From contig NZ_PQBZ01000042.1 in the NCBI RefSeq assembly GCF_002964665.1, forward strand, positions 650,951 to 714,950: DNA of 64,000 nucleotides, given 5' to 3'. Below the pieces are notes generated by a model. It did no database searches. It saw only the letters and a list, made by a program, of their open reading frames with translations, and was not told the origin of the DNA. Both the position numbers and the translations under genes were made by a program. The DNA is from Pseudoalteromonas sp. T1lg23B. GTDB lineage: Bacteria; Pseudomonadota; Gammaproteobacteria; Enterobacterales; Alteromonadaceae. Positions 26,613 to 35,909 of the stretch are shown piece by piece (the stretch's first letter is position 1; each line of letters begins with the position of its first letter).

Positions 26613-28619
26613 TTATAAGTCCACGTAGGACACACTGTTTGCGCCAAACTCAAATACATTGATTTTGCCACATTGAGCGAAATGATTGTTGCTAGGATAT
26701 GGTGCATCAGCTTGGGCAATGTCGCTTTCCCAGCCTTGACCATTTTTAACGTAAGCCTTTAGTTCAAACCAGCCATTGACGGTGTTAGTACAATCCATCT
26801 GTACATCCAACATCCAATAATGTGCGCCGTATTGGTTAAGAGGTGTTTCACCATAGCCATCTTGCTCAACTGTGCGTTTTACTCCCCAATCACTGGGCCA
26901 CAAATTAGTCGTCCAATCCAGTGGGCTACCTTGCGCAGAAGTATCTTGACCGGCCTCATTCGCGCCCCAATCTAGATAGTTATCACCCGCTTTCCAAACG
27001 TTGGTGGTGGTATTTTTCAGGTTATTATGAACGATTGGTAATGCGCAATCATTGGCGTTGAGTGCGCAGTTTCGACCTAGGCTTTGTGCGTATCCGTGGT
27101 CGATGCCACCACGAATAAACATATCCTGACCCGTTTGAGTTAGTGCTTTGATGAACACGATTGTGCGTTGCATATCAGGAGATGACATCCCTCCCTGTGT
27201 TTTAGCGTTATGATGTATTGCTATCGCATCCATTGCAGTCAATGAAACCGTTGCCAATCCTTGCCCGTTCACCACGATTTGTCGTCCTGTACAGCTCTTT
27301 TTATCTGCACTAAGCTGGCCACTGAGTACATCACAATAAACCCCTTGTGTCAGCCCTGTTTGCAGGGATTGCTGCATTGCTCCAGACTCTCGGTTAATGG
27401 CGACAAAGCCTTCATCACCACGTGAAAAGGCAATTTGGTTATTACCGTTATCCCACCAATTGCTTATTTGCCAATGCCCTGTCGTATTATTACGAAAATC
27501 CACTGCACCTGAGATCAAGCTATGGCGATGCTCACACTGCCATTGGTCTGCAAAGCAATTAAGCTGTCCATTGTCATGCACGCTCACAGCGGGTGCGCCC
27601 GCATCACTATCATGATTAAAGTCATAGCTTGACATCACTTTTGGGTAACCATACGGATAAGCCAACATAAAGACATTTGCCAAGTCATACAATTTGCCAT
27701 CTTCGAAGGTGACAACATTACCCGCTCCACCGTGGCCTCGCTGGTTGTCATGATTATCGACGAAGACAACCGCTTTGTAACTGGGCATCATACCCCAAGC
27801 CTCGCCAAAGTTGCTCAACCAAGCCAATTTACCACTTTTAAAGGTTTCACCCAGTTTGGTGGTGTATTTAAACTCAGTGACCAATCCATTACCAAAGTAC
27901 TCGCTGGCACTAACAGCTTCACTGCCTTGGTCTATGACTTCTTGAAACACCAACGGAGTACCATTGACTTGAGAAAGGATACTCGCGATGTCACCTGCGG
28001 GCATATGCTTTGATGCATCTAGTCTAAAACCAGCAACACCTGCTGCCACTAGAGAGTTCAAATAGCCTGACAATTGCGACTGCACATAGGGAGCATCGGT
28101 ATCTAAATCGGCTAAACCTACTAATTCACAGTTTTGTACTCGCCATGGGTTATTGCCATAATCCTCGCCGTTGATAGCACAAGACTCATGAAAATCTTGT
28201 GGGCTATACATGGGAAAATATTTATCGCCATACACACTGCCAGCAACACCTTCGCCACTGCCTGCCGCCATATGATTGATCACCGCATCAACATAAATAT
28301 CAACGCCTGCCGCCTTACAACGACTGACCATATCTTTAAACTGTGCCTCACTGCCTCCGCGACTTTGTAGTTGATAGCTCACGGGTTGATAGCGCGTCCA
28401 CCAAGGGTCGCCAGCAATATGCTCATTGGGAGGAGAAACTTGCACGGCAGCGTAGCCTTTGGGTCCCAGAAAAGTTTCGCACTCCTGTGCCACATCAGGC
28501 CAAGACCATTCAAATAAATGCACGAACGTAGTGGGTTGAGCTTGCACGGATTGCGCTAAACTTAGCAGTACAGCACCACTAATTAGCGATGCTTTAGATA
28601 TTCTATTTAATGTTGTCAT
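26613..28619 (-). CDS. amy: Secreted alpha-amylase with C-terminal propeptide-like extension
   Basis: A 668-aa GH13 alpha-amylase. The signal peptide ends VQA (residue 27). The mature part strongly resembles the cold-active amylase of Pseudoalteromonas haloplanktis. The nucleophile is D201 (GFRLDASKH), the acid/base E227 (VFQEVIDQG) and the third carboxylate D291 (FVDNHDNQ). The Arg, Asn and Lys (GYPKVMSS) of the chloride site are present, so a chloride-activated enzyme is expected. After about residue 475 a region of about 190 aa follows (DMQRTIVFIKALTQTGQDMF...). It matches the extension that in P. haloplanktis is removed after secretion and is described as a secretion-helper propeptide. 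Minus-strand monocistron. Confidence 0.96.
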   Translation of the reverse strand: MTTLNRISKASLISGAVLLSLAQSVQAQPTTFVHLFEWSWPDVAQECETFLGPKGYAAVQVSPPNEHIAGDPWWTRYQPVSYQLQSRGGSEAQFKDMVSRCKAAGVDIYVDAVINHMAAGSGEGVAGSVYGDKYFPMYSPQDFHESCAINGEDYGNNPWRVQNCELVGLADLDTDAPYVQSQLSGYLNSLVAAGVAGFRLDASKHMPAGDIASILSQVNGTPLVFQEVIDQGSEAVSASEYFGNGLVTEFKYTTKLGETFKSGKLAWLSNFGEAWGMMPSYKAVVFVDNHDNQRGHGGAGNVVTFEDGKLYDLANVFMLAYPYGYPKVMSSYDFNHDSDAGAPAVSVHDNGQLNCFADQWQCEHRHSLISGAVDFRNNTTGHWQISNWWDNGNNQIAFSRGDEGFVAINRESGAMQQSLQTGLTQGVYCDVLSGQLSADKKSCTGRQIVVNGQGLATVSLTAMDAIAIHHNAKTQGGMSSPDMQRTIVFIKALTQTGQDMFIRGGIDHGYAQSLGRNCALNANDCALPIVHNNLKNTTTNVWKAGDNYLDWGANEAGQDTSAQGSPLDWTTNLWPSDWGVKRTVEQDGYGETPLNQYGAHYWMLDVQMDCTNTVNGWFELKAYVKNGQGWESDIAQADAPYPSNNHFAQCGKINVFEFGANSVSYVDL

Positions 28620-28810
28620 AATGTGCTCTTTATTATCTTTTATTTATTTACAAACCGATAACAATGTAGAGCACCACTTCACATTTATCCCGTTGAATAC
28701 GTATGCAATAAAAAATCTAACCGCCCTTAAGCCATTGTTGAATGACTTAAACCGTAGCCAAAGCATCGTTCAAAACAACCGAAATTATAAAATAAAAATT
28801 ATTAAAACAA

Positions 28811-29803
28811 CTACTTAGCAGATGAGCGACTTAATCTGTCATGCACATCGAGCCAAGGTTCATCGGTTGGAGGCAACTCCACCCAAATTTGGCTAACATC
28901 CGCTTGGTCCAATTGATGCAGCGCATAATACAAATTTTGTCCATAAAGCTGTTTATCCGATGACAGCTTCATCTTTACTGCTTGATTACCTACAATCGCA
29001 TCTTGTAACTGCTCAGAGTAATAGAGCACCGCGATATCATTTTGCGCGGAACGCGGCAGCTCTGTTAAGGTCGTCGCTAATAGCTCACCACTTAGTAATT
29101 GTACTGGTTTGCTAGGCTGGTAGTGTGCTTTTACGTTTCCTGGCACTGCCACATTATGGCTTTGCGGGATATGAACTTCACAGCCTAAAACCGCTTCAAT
29201 TTGTGATTTAGTAATGGGTCCTGTGCGTAAAATTCTGGGCACCTCAGTGCTAACGTCCAAAATTGTGGACTCTAAACCCACTTCGCATGGACCACCGTCT
29301 AAAACCGCTGCGATTTTACCATCCATACCATACATGACTTGCTCAGCATTGGTGGGGCTAATACGTTTGTAAGGATTTGCAGAGGGCGCAGCCAACCCAG
29401 AATCAAGCATACTCAACAACTTTAATACACCAGCTTGATTCGGTACACGTATTCCCACTGTGCTATGACCACCAGTGACCACAGAAGAAACATGCTCAGC
29501 TTTTGGTAATATGAGCGTAAGAGGGCCGGGCCAAAAAGCATCCGCCAGTTTTGCCACACACTCGGGTACCTGCGCCGCCCAGCGGTCAACTTTATCAACA
29601 CTATCAACATGGACTATCAATGGATGGTCCGCAGGACGACCTTTTGCTGCAAAAATTTTGCGTACCGCATCAGGTTGATTTGCATCAGCAGCTAAGCCAT
29701 AAACCGTTTCAGTTGGAATAGCCACCAAGTCGCCTAAACGCAAAGCAGCCAATGCTTTGTCCAAGCTATGTTCATCATCTATCGCTAAAACTTCTGTTAT
29801 CAT
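28811..29803 (-). CDS. L-threonylcarbamoyladenylate synthase, Sua5-type
   Basis: A 330-aa enzyme making threonylcarbamoyl-AMP from threonine, bicarbonate and ATP, the first step of t6A tRNA modification; cytoplasmic. The YrdC domain shows LVAIPTETVYGLAADA (residues 30-45), KIFAAKGRPADHPLIVHV, and SANPYKRISPTNAEQV with the S-x-N motif. The extra C-terminal domain of about 110 aa makes it a Sua5-type, rather than the shorter TsaC/YrdC-type. Single gene, divergent from the histone-deacetylase-like gene at 29941. Confidence 0.93.
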   Translation of the reverse strand: MITEVLAIDDEHSLDKALAALRLGDLVAIPTETVYGLAADANQPDAVRKIFAAKGRPADHPLIVHVDSVDKVDRWAAQVPECVAKLADAFWPGPLTLILPKAEHVSSVVTGGHSTVGIRVPNQAGVLKLLSMLDSGLAAPSANPYKRISPTNAEQVMYGMDGKIAAVLDGGPCEVGLESTILDVSTEVPRILRTGPITKSQIEAVLGCEVHIPQSHNVAVPGNVKAHYQPSKPVQLLSGELLATTLTELPRSAQNDIAVLYYSEQLQDAIVGNQAVKMKLSSDKQLYGQNLYYALHQLDQADVSQIWVELPPTDEPWLDVHDRLSRSSAK

Positions 29804-29940
29804 GTATGTTGCTACTCACTGCCTGTATAAATGGAGCCAAATGTCTGCAATACGCTCGTAGTTGCGCCCAAAGCGCGATATTATACCTAATCTGCAAGAC
29901 ACCTCCATCGTTAATTTCTGCCATTACAACAGGTGAGTGA

Positions 29941-30849
29941 ATGACATTTAACCCCAAGCTTCCGCTGGTCTACCACGAAAACTATTCGTTTAGCTTTGAC
30001 CCGCAACATCGCTTTGTAATGAGCAAGTTTGCCCGTCTATACAGTCAATGCCTAAAAAAAGGATTGATACAAGACAACCTCTACACACCAGAGTTAGGAA
30101 CGCCCGAAGATTTAGAGCTTATCCATTGCGATAACTATATATGGGATCTTTGGTACAATCGGCTCAGTGCCAAAGCTATGCGTCGTATCGGTCTGCCTTG
30201 GTCTGAACAGCTGATGGCGCGTACCTTCACAGCCCCTTTGGGCACATTAAAAATGGCTCAGTTGGCGCTAAAATATGGTGTCGCATGCCACCTTGCTGGC
30301 GGAACACACCACGCACACTACGATTTTGGATCAGGCTACTGTATGGTTAACGATCTGGCATTTACTGCTACAACGCTAATAAACACTGGCTTGGCGCGTA
30401 ATGTTCTAATTTTTGACCTCGATGTACATCAAGGCGATGGCACCGCAGCACTACTTAAGCACAACCCTTATGTTTTTACTTGTTCTATTCACTGTGAAAA
30501 GAACTTCCCGTTTCGCAAGCATGAAAGTGACTTGGACATCGGCTTAGAAAATCACACCTCGGACAAAGTTTATCTCGCGAAAGTTGAAGAGGTGTTAACA
30601 GGGCTGTTGCAAGATTTAACCCCTTCCCTCGTGCTCTATGATGCGGGAGTTGATGTATGGGAACATGATGGTTTAGGTAAACTCAATATTAGCTGGCAAG
30701 GCATTGCACAGCGCGATGCTTTGGTGTTAAAAATCTGCCAGCAACATGGCATCCCTGTGGCGACAGTTATTGGTGGAGGATATGACAAAGACCATCAACG
30801 TCTAGCTCAGCGCCATAGTATCGTTATCGAACAAGCTGCAAAACTATAA
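29941..30849 (+). CDS. Histone-deacetylase-superfamily hydrolase
   Basis: A 302-aa zinc amidohydrolase of the arginase/deacetylase fold. Zinc ligands appear in LIFDLDVHQGDGTAAL (Asp and His) and in VLYDAGVDVWEHDGLG (Asp). The GGTHHAHYDFGSGYCMVNDLA block carries the active-site histidine pair. Bacterial members include acetylpolyamine and acetoin-related deacetylases; the substrate here is unknown. AGGTGA lies just before the ATG. Divergent from the Sua5-type gene and convergent with a binding-protein gene. Confidence 0.92.
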   Translation: MTFNPKLPLVYHENYSFSFDPQHRFVMSKFARLYSQCLKKGLIQDNLYTPELGTPEDLELIHCDNYIWDLWYNRLSAKAMRRIGLPWSEQLMARTFTAPLGTLKMAQLALKYGVACHLAGGTHHAHYDFGSGYCMVNDLAFTATTLINTGLARNVLIFDLDVHQGDGTAALLKHNPYVFTCSIHCEKNFPFRKHESDLDIGLENHTSDKVYLAKVEEVLTGLLQDLTPSLVLYDAGVDVWEHDGLGKLNISWQGIAQRDALVLKICQQHGIPVATVIGGGYDKDHQRLAQRHSIVIEQAAKL

Positions 30850-30856
30850 GCGCCTA

Positions 30857-31576
30857 TCAAGGGCCAACAAATCGGGCGTTGTGATCAGCGAGTGCTTTAC
30901 GAACGCGTGATAACAGCTCCGGATCAGTGTCTTTATTGAATGCCATACATGCGCGACGTTCATCCGCATTTTTCACCTCATGCACTGCTTCCAACAGTTC
31001 ATACGGGTGACCAAGTTCCTTCATCCTCTCATATGCGGTGTACTCGGTGGTGATAATAAAGTCGACTCTTCTGGCTAATAATTTGCGTGGACTAGCGCTT
31101 GGATCTGCGGTGAGATCCAAGTTAACGCCGTTCTCAAACCCCTGCTCAAGTAAATACTCGTGAGAAATGCTGCCTCTTACCAAAGAGATAATGTACTTTT
31201 TCGCGTCATCAAGACTTTCAATGTGAATGTCATCTCGAGTGCGTAGCTTGAACAGAAACTCTTTTACAGGGTTAAGTAACGGACACGCCCAAAGGAACAG
31301 GTTTTCTCTTTCATTGGTGCGATATATGGAGTAGATCATGGTATTTTTCTTACTCTGTGCAAGCTTCATCGATCGCACCCAAGGGTAACTCCGAATCTCA
31401 TATTGCACCTCGGCTGCATCGAGCACTTCTCTTACTTTCTTGCTGGCACGGCCGACTATTTCACCATTTTCGTCGGTAAAGTTATAGGGCACCCATTCTT
31501 CAGTTACCACATTCAACTTAGGTTGCGCACTGCTAAAGCAAGAAAGCAATAACAACGCCAGCCAACATATTCTCAT
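30857..31576 (-). CDS. Orphan periplasmic solute-binding protein (PBPb type)
   Basis: About 239 aa with a signal peptide (RICWLALLLLSCFSSAQ). The mature part starts LNVVTEEWVPYNFTDENGEIVGRASKKVREVL, the standard opening of the small amino-acid-binding SBP family. It also has RSYPWVRSMKLAQ and VDFIITTEYTAYERM, which form the two lobes. No ABC permease or ATPase is adjacent, as in many marine gammaproteobacteria where such proteins act alone or as sensors. The ATG at 31576 is preferred over a GTG 12 bp upstream. Confidence 0.82.
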   Translation of the reverse strand: MRICWLALLLLSCFSSAQPKLNVVTEEWVPYNFTDENGEIVGRASKKVREVLDAAEVQYEIRSYPWVRSMKLAQSKKNTMIYSIYRTNERENLFLWACPLLNPVKEFLFKLRTRDDIHIESLDDAKKYIISLVRGSISHEYLLEQGFENGVNLDLTADPSASPRKLLARRVDFIITTEYTAYERMKELGHPYELLEAVHEVKNADERRACMAFNKDTDPELLSRVRKALADHNARFVGP

Positions 31577-31734
31577 TTCGCAGCTCACTATGATTAACGG
31601 TTCACCATTATGCGCATTGCATGTTTATATTGCAAAATTAGCGATAGAATAATTGCTTAAAACCCGTCTGCTTTTGCTTTTTTTTATTACTTCATGCACC
31701 ATGCAACTTGAATTAACTTAAAGTATAGTCAGTT

Positions 31735-32604
31735 ATGAAATCACTCTTCTTTATATTAAGCGCTTTTATCTTTAGCTTACACGCCAATGCCCAACAAACT
31801 ACCCCAAATGAAGCACAGCAACAACAAGTGCTGAATGAACTACAGGCGCCGATGTACAAACCTTTACTTGAACGATATATCCTCGATGAACTCAAGTCTG
31901 TTCGCTATGATCAGCAAAAACTCAGAGAAGATTTAACCAAGCAAGTAACCCATAGCCAACTTGATGCAGCTGATCGAGCGCTAACCTACACCACAGATAC
32001 TATCAATAACGTATTGTTCATTATCACCGCCACAGCATCCATATTGGTGGTCGTTGGCTGGAATTCACTACGAGACATCAAGAGCAAGGTTGAAGACTTG
32101 GTCAAAGAGCGTGTTGGCAGTATCACGCTAGAGTATGAACAACGCCTGCAAGTGCTGGAATCTAAACTGAAAGAGCGTTCTGAAGAAATCCTCAATAATC
32201 ACAAGAAAATCACCATAACCAATGAAGTTCACTCATTGTGGATGCGTGCCAATCTAGAGAGCGACATGAACTCTAAAATTGAGATTTATGACGAGATATT
32301 AAAACGAAAACCTGAAGATGTAGAAGCCATCGCGTACAAGGCCGATGCATTATTAGAACTTGGGCAAACCGGTGTGGCCATCCAGTTATGCAATCAAGCA
32401 CTCGAGATGGATAACGACTATGGTTATGCCTACTGGCAACGCGCGTGTGCTTTCGCTATGTTGCACCAACATGCAGATGCTATGGCTGATATCCGTATGG
32501 CGTTAGAATATGCTCCGAACCTAAAAAATGAACTTCTTCATGAAGCCGCATTCGCTAGCCTGCATGATAATGCCAGTTTTAATGAGCTGATTGAAGGTAG
32601 TTAG
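31735..32604 (+). CDS. Membrane-anchored TPR protein with coiled coil
   Basis: A 289-aa protein. It has a signal-like N-terminus (residues 1-20, ending ANA), a Gln-rich patch, and a helix at about 88-106 (VLFIITATASILVVVGW) that should cross the membrane. A charged coiled coil follows (about 115-165), then three TPR-like pairs (IYDEILKRKPEDVEAIAYKADALLELGQ and following). No enzyme motif. It may scaffold a membrane complex. It overlaps the 3' end of the convergent binding-protein gene by 26 bp. Confidence 0.72.
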   Translation: MKSLFFILSAFIFSLHANAQQTTPNEAQQQQVLNELQAPMYKPLLERYILDELKSVRYDQQKLREDLTKQVTHSQLDAADRALTYTTDTINNVLFIITATASILVVVGWNSLRDIKSKVEDLVKERVGSITLEYEQRLQVLESKLKERSEEILNNHKKITITNEVHSLWMRANLESDMNSKIEIYDEILKRKPEDVEAIAYKADALLELGQTGVAIQLCNQALEMDNDYGYAYWQRACAFAMLHQHADAMADIRMALEYAPNLKNELLHEAAFASLHDNASFNELIEGS

Positions 32605-33469
32605 ACGCATTGCCAATCAAGCGTTTTTGCATCTTGTAGATCTGTTCGAGATCTACAGATGCATGTAGCTGTCTGTTGTTCAACTGAATAAACTCAGCTT
32701 TTTTAAAATCGAAGGCAGCAAACGCCTTACGGTGATGCTCAAATGAAAAAAATAGCTGCTCTAAAGAGCCATCTTTGTATGCTGTACGTAAGCCTTGGGT
32801 GAGTTTTTGTGCCAACTCTAGATTATCTTTTCGAACATAGAAATACATCACAGCAGGATACTGCATAACAAATTTTGGCGTTATCATTAACTGCTTGTTG
32901 TGCAACATCGAAAGCTCTGAGTTAGCTTCAGTTACCGCTCGTGGAAAATAGTAGCCATTTTCATTTTGTAATACGTCATACAATAACTCCTCGTTGTGGG
33001 AGTCATCTATTCGATACCCATTGTCCAGTAGGATAGATTTATCTGGCCAGTCCCGACCAACCAGAGCGGTTAGTTTTTGTAATTGTTCCGCTTTTTCTAC
33101 CCTGGCAAATACATGCTTGTCGCCTTTATTGATCACCAACAGCCGTAACCCATAACTTCCAAATGCCAACGGTACGGGTACAGCCAGCGCTTGCTGGTCT
33201 CGCTGCGCCGAAGACATGGTCCACATAACGTCAATATTTTTCTTTTTTAGCTCAATTAATTGACGCCTTTGCGTGATCATCACATCCAAGGGTTGTAACC
33301 ACTCAGTATCACCATCGTTTGTTGACTTCGAAAGTGCGAGCTCCAATACTTTCACAAAGTACATGTTATTGGGATTATTACGCAGTGCCGTGGCATCGAC
33401 ATATCTAATGGTTTTTGTAAAACCGTTGAATGACATTATCGCCAAAATACAAATCAATACATGTATCAT
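32579..33469 (-). CDS. Second orphan solute-binding-like protein
   Basis: A 296-aa protein with a signal peptide (MIHVLICILAIMSFNGFTK). The mature part reads like a periplasmic binding protein: IRYVDATALRNNPNNMYFVKVLELAL at the start, IDVMWTMSSAQRDQQALAVPVPL, and FYVRKDNLELAQKLTQGLRTAYKDGS near the C-terminus. Divergent from the classical transporter SBPs; ligand unknown. AGGTAAG precedes the ATG. Together with the protein at 30857 it flanks the TPR membrane gene. Confidence 0.72.
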   Translation of the reverse strand: MIHVLICILAIMSFNGFTKTIRYVDATALRNNPNNMYFVKVLELALSKSTNDGDTEWLQPLDVMITQRRQLIELKKKNIDVMWTMSSAQRDQQALAVPVPLAFGSYGLRLLVINKGDKHVFARVEKAEQLQKLTALVGRDWPDKSILLDNGYRIDDSHNEELLYDVLQNENGYYFPRAVTEANSELSMLHNKQLMITPKFVMQYPAVMYFYVRKDNLELAQKLTQGLRTAYKDGSLEQLFFSFEHHRKAFAAFDFKKAEFIQLNNRQLHASVDLEQIYKMQKRLIGNASNYLQSAH

Positions 33470-33488
33470 ATACTTACCTGAGAAGAGT

Positions 33489-33815
33489 TCACGCCTTATT
33501 AGTGCGCCTTAAGTAACTATCAATAGCGTGAGAAAGTAGCTCATCGATCTGCTCTTCAAACTCATTCTTATCCTTTTCAAGACGGTTTAAGTAAGCACTC
33601 ACTTGTTGATCCGATAGATTTTTGTTGCCAACCCTATACTCTCTCTCTGGCAAAGATTTATCGTAACGGGGCACAAAACTAAATAGTGCATAAACAGGTG
33701 GTTTGATTTTCTCATTCGCAAAATTACAAAAGCCTTCTATAAAATCCTTACCTGTTGGACCCAAGCACCCAGGCTCAACTCGGTAGAGTAGTTTTATCCT
33801 TTTATCATCACTCAT
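33489..33815 (-). CDS. Unrecognised 108-aa charged protein
   Basis: A small soluble protein with no signal or membrane segment. The first half is beta-like (KIKLLYRVEPGCLGPTGKDFIEGFCNFA; PVYALFSFVPRYDK). The second half is a charged helix (LEKDKNEFEEQIDELLSHAIDSYLRR). I do not recognise the family. The ATG at 33815 is used; an upstream TTG is less likely. It ends 19 bp before the SBP-like gene at 33469 begins, in the same direction, so the two may be co-transcribed. Ferredoxin reductase lies upstream. Confidence 0.6.
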   Translation of the reverse strand: MSDDKRIKLLYRVEPGCLGPTGKDFIEGFCNFANEKIKPPVYALFSFVPRYDKSLPEREYRVGNKNLSDQQVSAYLNRLEKDKNEFEEQIDELLSHAIDSYLRRTNKA

Positions 33816-33886
33816 TTTTAATACCAATTTATGAAGTTTATCGGTGAGGCTGGATTAAATACAACCTTTACCTAAATGTCTTTTAG

Positions 33887-34627
33887 CTACCAGTATTGTT
33901 CAACCGTTATATGGCCCGACTGAGCCCTACGGTGTCTATTGAACCCTTTATTAATTAATAAGTTAGTTGTATCTTTAACCATTTGTGGATTACCACACAA
34001 CATAAAGTGACTCGATTGCGGTAACGTATCGTAGCCGCAATATTTAGCCAGCTTACCTGACTCCAACAAGTTCGTAATCCTGCCACTTAAGCCAAACTCT
34101 GGTTGTTCTCTTGTTACCGCCGGCACATATTGAAACTGCGGGAAGGATTTCTGTACGGCTTTGATTCGATCTTGATAGGTTAAATCTGTATTTTGTCGCA
34201 CCCCATGTACCAATATTACTCTTTTAAATCTATTCCACAATTCGCCTTGAGCAAGAATTGATAAAAATGGTCCAATAGCAGTCCCAGTACTTAGCATCCA
34301 TAGTGTGTCCGCATCTGGGAGTTCATCCAAGGTTAAAAAGCCATTTGCCCGTTCCTCAACCATTATCTCGTCTCCTACTTTCAATTGGGCAAGGTGCTCA
34401 GACAAACTCCCATCAGGAACTTCTATTAGATAAAACTCTAAAACAGGGTCTTGGGGAGAATTAACGAATGAGTATGCGCGGGCAATTCGCTTGTCGCCAA
34501 CTTGTAGCGCCAGCTTTGTAAATTGGCCTGCTTTAAAGGGTTGGATATTCGCCGAAATTCTCAAGCTAAATAAACTGGGCGTCCACCAGTTTACTTCCAA
34601 CACACGCCCGGTTGTCCACTGTGCCAT
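33887..34627 (-). CDS. fpr: Ferredoxin/flavodoxin-NADP+ reductase
   Basis: A 246-aa FAD enzyme exchanging electrons between NADPH and ferredoxin or flavodoxin. FAD-binding motifs are IARAYSFVNSPQDP (R-x-Y-S) and the preceding GQFTKLAL. The NADP lobe has STGTAIGPFLSIL and HFMLCGNPQMV. The C-terminus ends in VEQYW, the short aromatic tail of the bacterial subclass I enzymes. GGAGG precedes the ATG. In E. coli fpr is a SoxRS target; no sox box was noticed here. Confidence 0.95.
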   Translation of the reverse strand: MAQWTTGRVLEVNWWTPSLFSLRISANIQPFKAGQFTKLALQVGDKRIARAYSFVNSPQDPVLEFYLIEVPDGSLSEHLAQLKVGDEIMVEERANGFLTLDELPDADTLWMLSTGTAIGPFLSILAQGELWNRFKRVILVHGVRQNTDLTYQDRIKAVQKSFPQFQYVPAVTREQPEFGLSGRITNLLESGKLAKYCGYDTLPQSSHFMLCGNPQMVKDTTNLLINKGFNRHRRAQSGHITVEQYW

Positions 34628-34701
34628 TCTTTAGCCTCCCGCTATGTTATTCTCTGATGATTCATACCGCTAAGTAAACCATGGCAGATAAACGATTAAA
34701 G

Positions 34702-35697
34702 TCAAAGTAAGGCACACCACGGCTTTCCGAGATTATCTGGGAGCGCTTGTTCGCCTTTTCTAGCAGCTATTTGCTTGGGATAAAGATGCAGCGCGTTAAT
34801 GCTCTTCAAATGCTCTTTCAACGCCTCTTTATAACCTAGTTCAGCTAAAGGGGTAATGTGCTGTTGTAAAAATGCTTCGTCTTTGGCGCTAAGCACTCCT
34901 TTTTGCCGACTATCACTAATGATATCCATCCAAGTTAGGTAATCTCGTGACTTGGCGCTGTATTGGCTTATCTCATCTTGGTAAGTAACTCGATATTTGA
35001 CGTAGCTTTGTGGTTGTTTTGAAGCGAGTGCTGCACCGAGGATATTGCGCGTAATACTGACCCTATGCTGCTGATTATCCATCTTGATGTAGAGTTGATG
35101 TGCCTGTTCAAACGACGCTAATGCGTCGTCAAAGCGGTGTAAGGACTGAAGAATATTACCTCTCACCACACTATACCCAGCTTTTACACGCATCGTTAAT
35201 TGCTCACTATCGATACTATCAATGAGCTGAAATGCCATCGCTGGCTGTTCCAACAAACGAAAAACGATAGCCAGATTAACTTTCAATGTTGCCAATTCTA
35301 GATCACTGTCGGCTAAACCTAACGCACACTGATAATGCAGTTTAGCCTGCTCCAATTGGTTGTTATATCTATATGCTACCCCTATTCTGGTCAGCAACTT
35401 AAACCGTTTCTCCTCTAAAACGCTCTGAATTTCAGGTGCTTTGAGTGACTCTGTAATGGTAACAAAAGCAGGCCAACTACGCCCATTCATCGCCGCTAGC
35501 AGCGCCTCTATGCGTAAAGCAACTTGCATATCTATATTTTGCGCATCCAACTCAGCCAAATACTCTGGATAGAGCTCTAACGCTTGCTGAGGATTATTGG
35601 CAGCCAACTGTGTGAAGTTCTCTAATTGGGCAACTGTAACTGGCATCATCAGCCAAGTAGAAACTAAAAACGGTATCAATGTCATAAACTTGACCAT
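34702..35697 (-). CDS. Exported TPR-repeat protein, paralogue of the protein at 25563
   Basis: A 331-aa protein with an N-terminal signal (LIPFLVSTWLMMPVTVA). TPR-like pairs fill the middle, including LEQAKLHYQCALGLADSDLELATLKVNLAIVFRLLEQP and RFDDALASFEQAHQLYIKM. Repeat text and length resemble the gene at 25563-26579. No enzymatic domain is seen. The ribosome site before the first ATG is weak; an in-frame ATG four codons later is possible. Confidence 0.7.
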   Translation of the reverse strand: MVKFMTLIPFLVSTWLMMPVTVAQLENFTQLAANNPQQALELYPEYLAELDAQNIDMQVALRIEALLAAMNGRSWPAFVTITESLKAPEIQSVLEEKRFKLLTRIGVAYRYNNQLEQAKLHYQCALGLADSDLELATLKVNLAIVFRLLEQPAMAFQLIDSIDSEQLTMRVKAGYSVVRGNILQSLHRFDDALASFEQAHQLYIKMDNQQHRVSITRNILGAALASKQPQSYVKYRVTYQDEISQYSAKSRDYLTWMDIISDSRQKGVLSAKDEAFLQQHITPLAELGYKEALKEHLKSINALHLYPKQIAARKGEQALPDNLGKPWCALL

Positions 35698-35777
35698 AAC
35701 AAGTCATCATGTAATAAGCATAGTTGAAGATATTAAGCTGGTTACGGTGAAGTTAAGTAAAGTCAGCGAAGTAGCGT

Positions 35778-35808
35778 AAAAAAAAAGCCGCACTAAGTGC
35801 GGCTTTTT
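35778..35808 (-). terminator. Terminator downstream of deoBD
   Basis: AGCCGCAC (35786-35793) and GTGCGGCT (35797-35804) form a perfect stem with a TAA loop, flanked by nine A's on the left and five T's on the right. Bidirectional in form; it serves deoD on the minus strand. A second, imperfect hairpin (TTTGCAGGTT/AACCTACAAA) lies at about 35876-35900. Confidence 0.88.
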
Positions 35809-35909
35809 GGGTGTGATTCGCTTTGTTTTAGGCGTGTCTCCAAAACTCTGCGATTACGTTACCAAGGAACTTGAGTTTGCAGGTTGTGATAACCTACAAA
35901 CGAAAATTG

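Noticed and set aside
28621..28818. 65-codon plus-strand frame upstream of the amylase gene
   Set aside because: Lies in the AT-rich amylase promoter region with no ribosome site and no family match.
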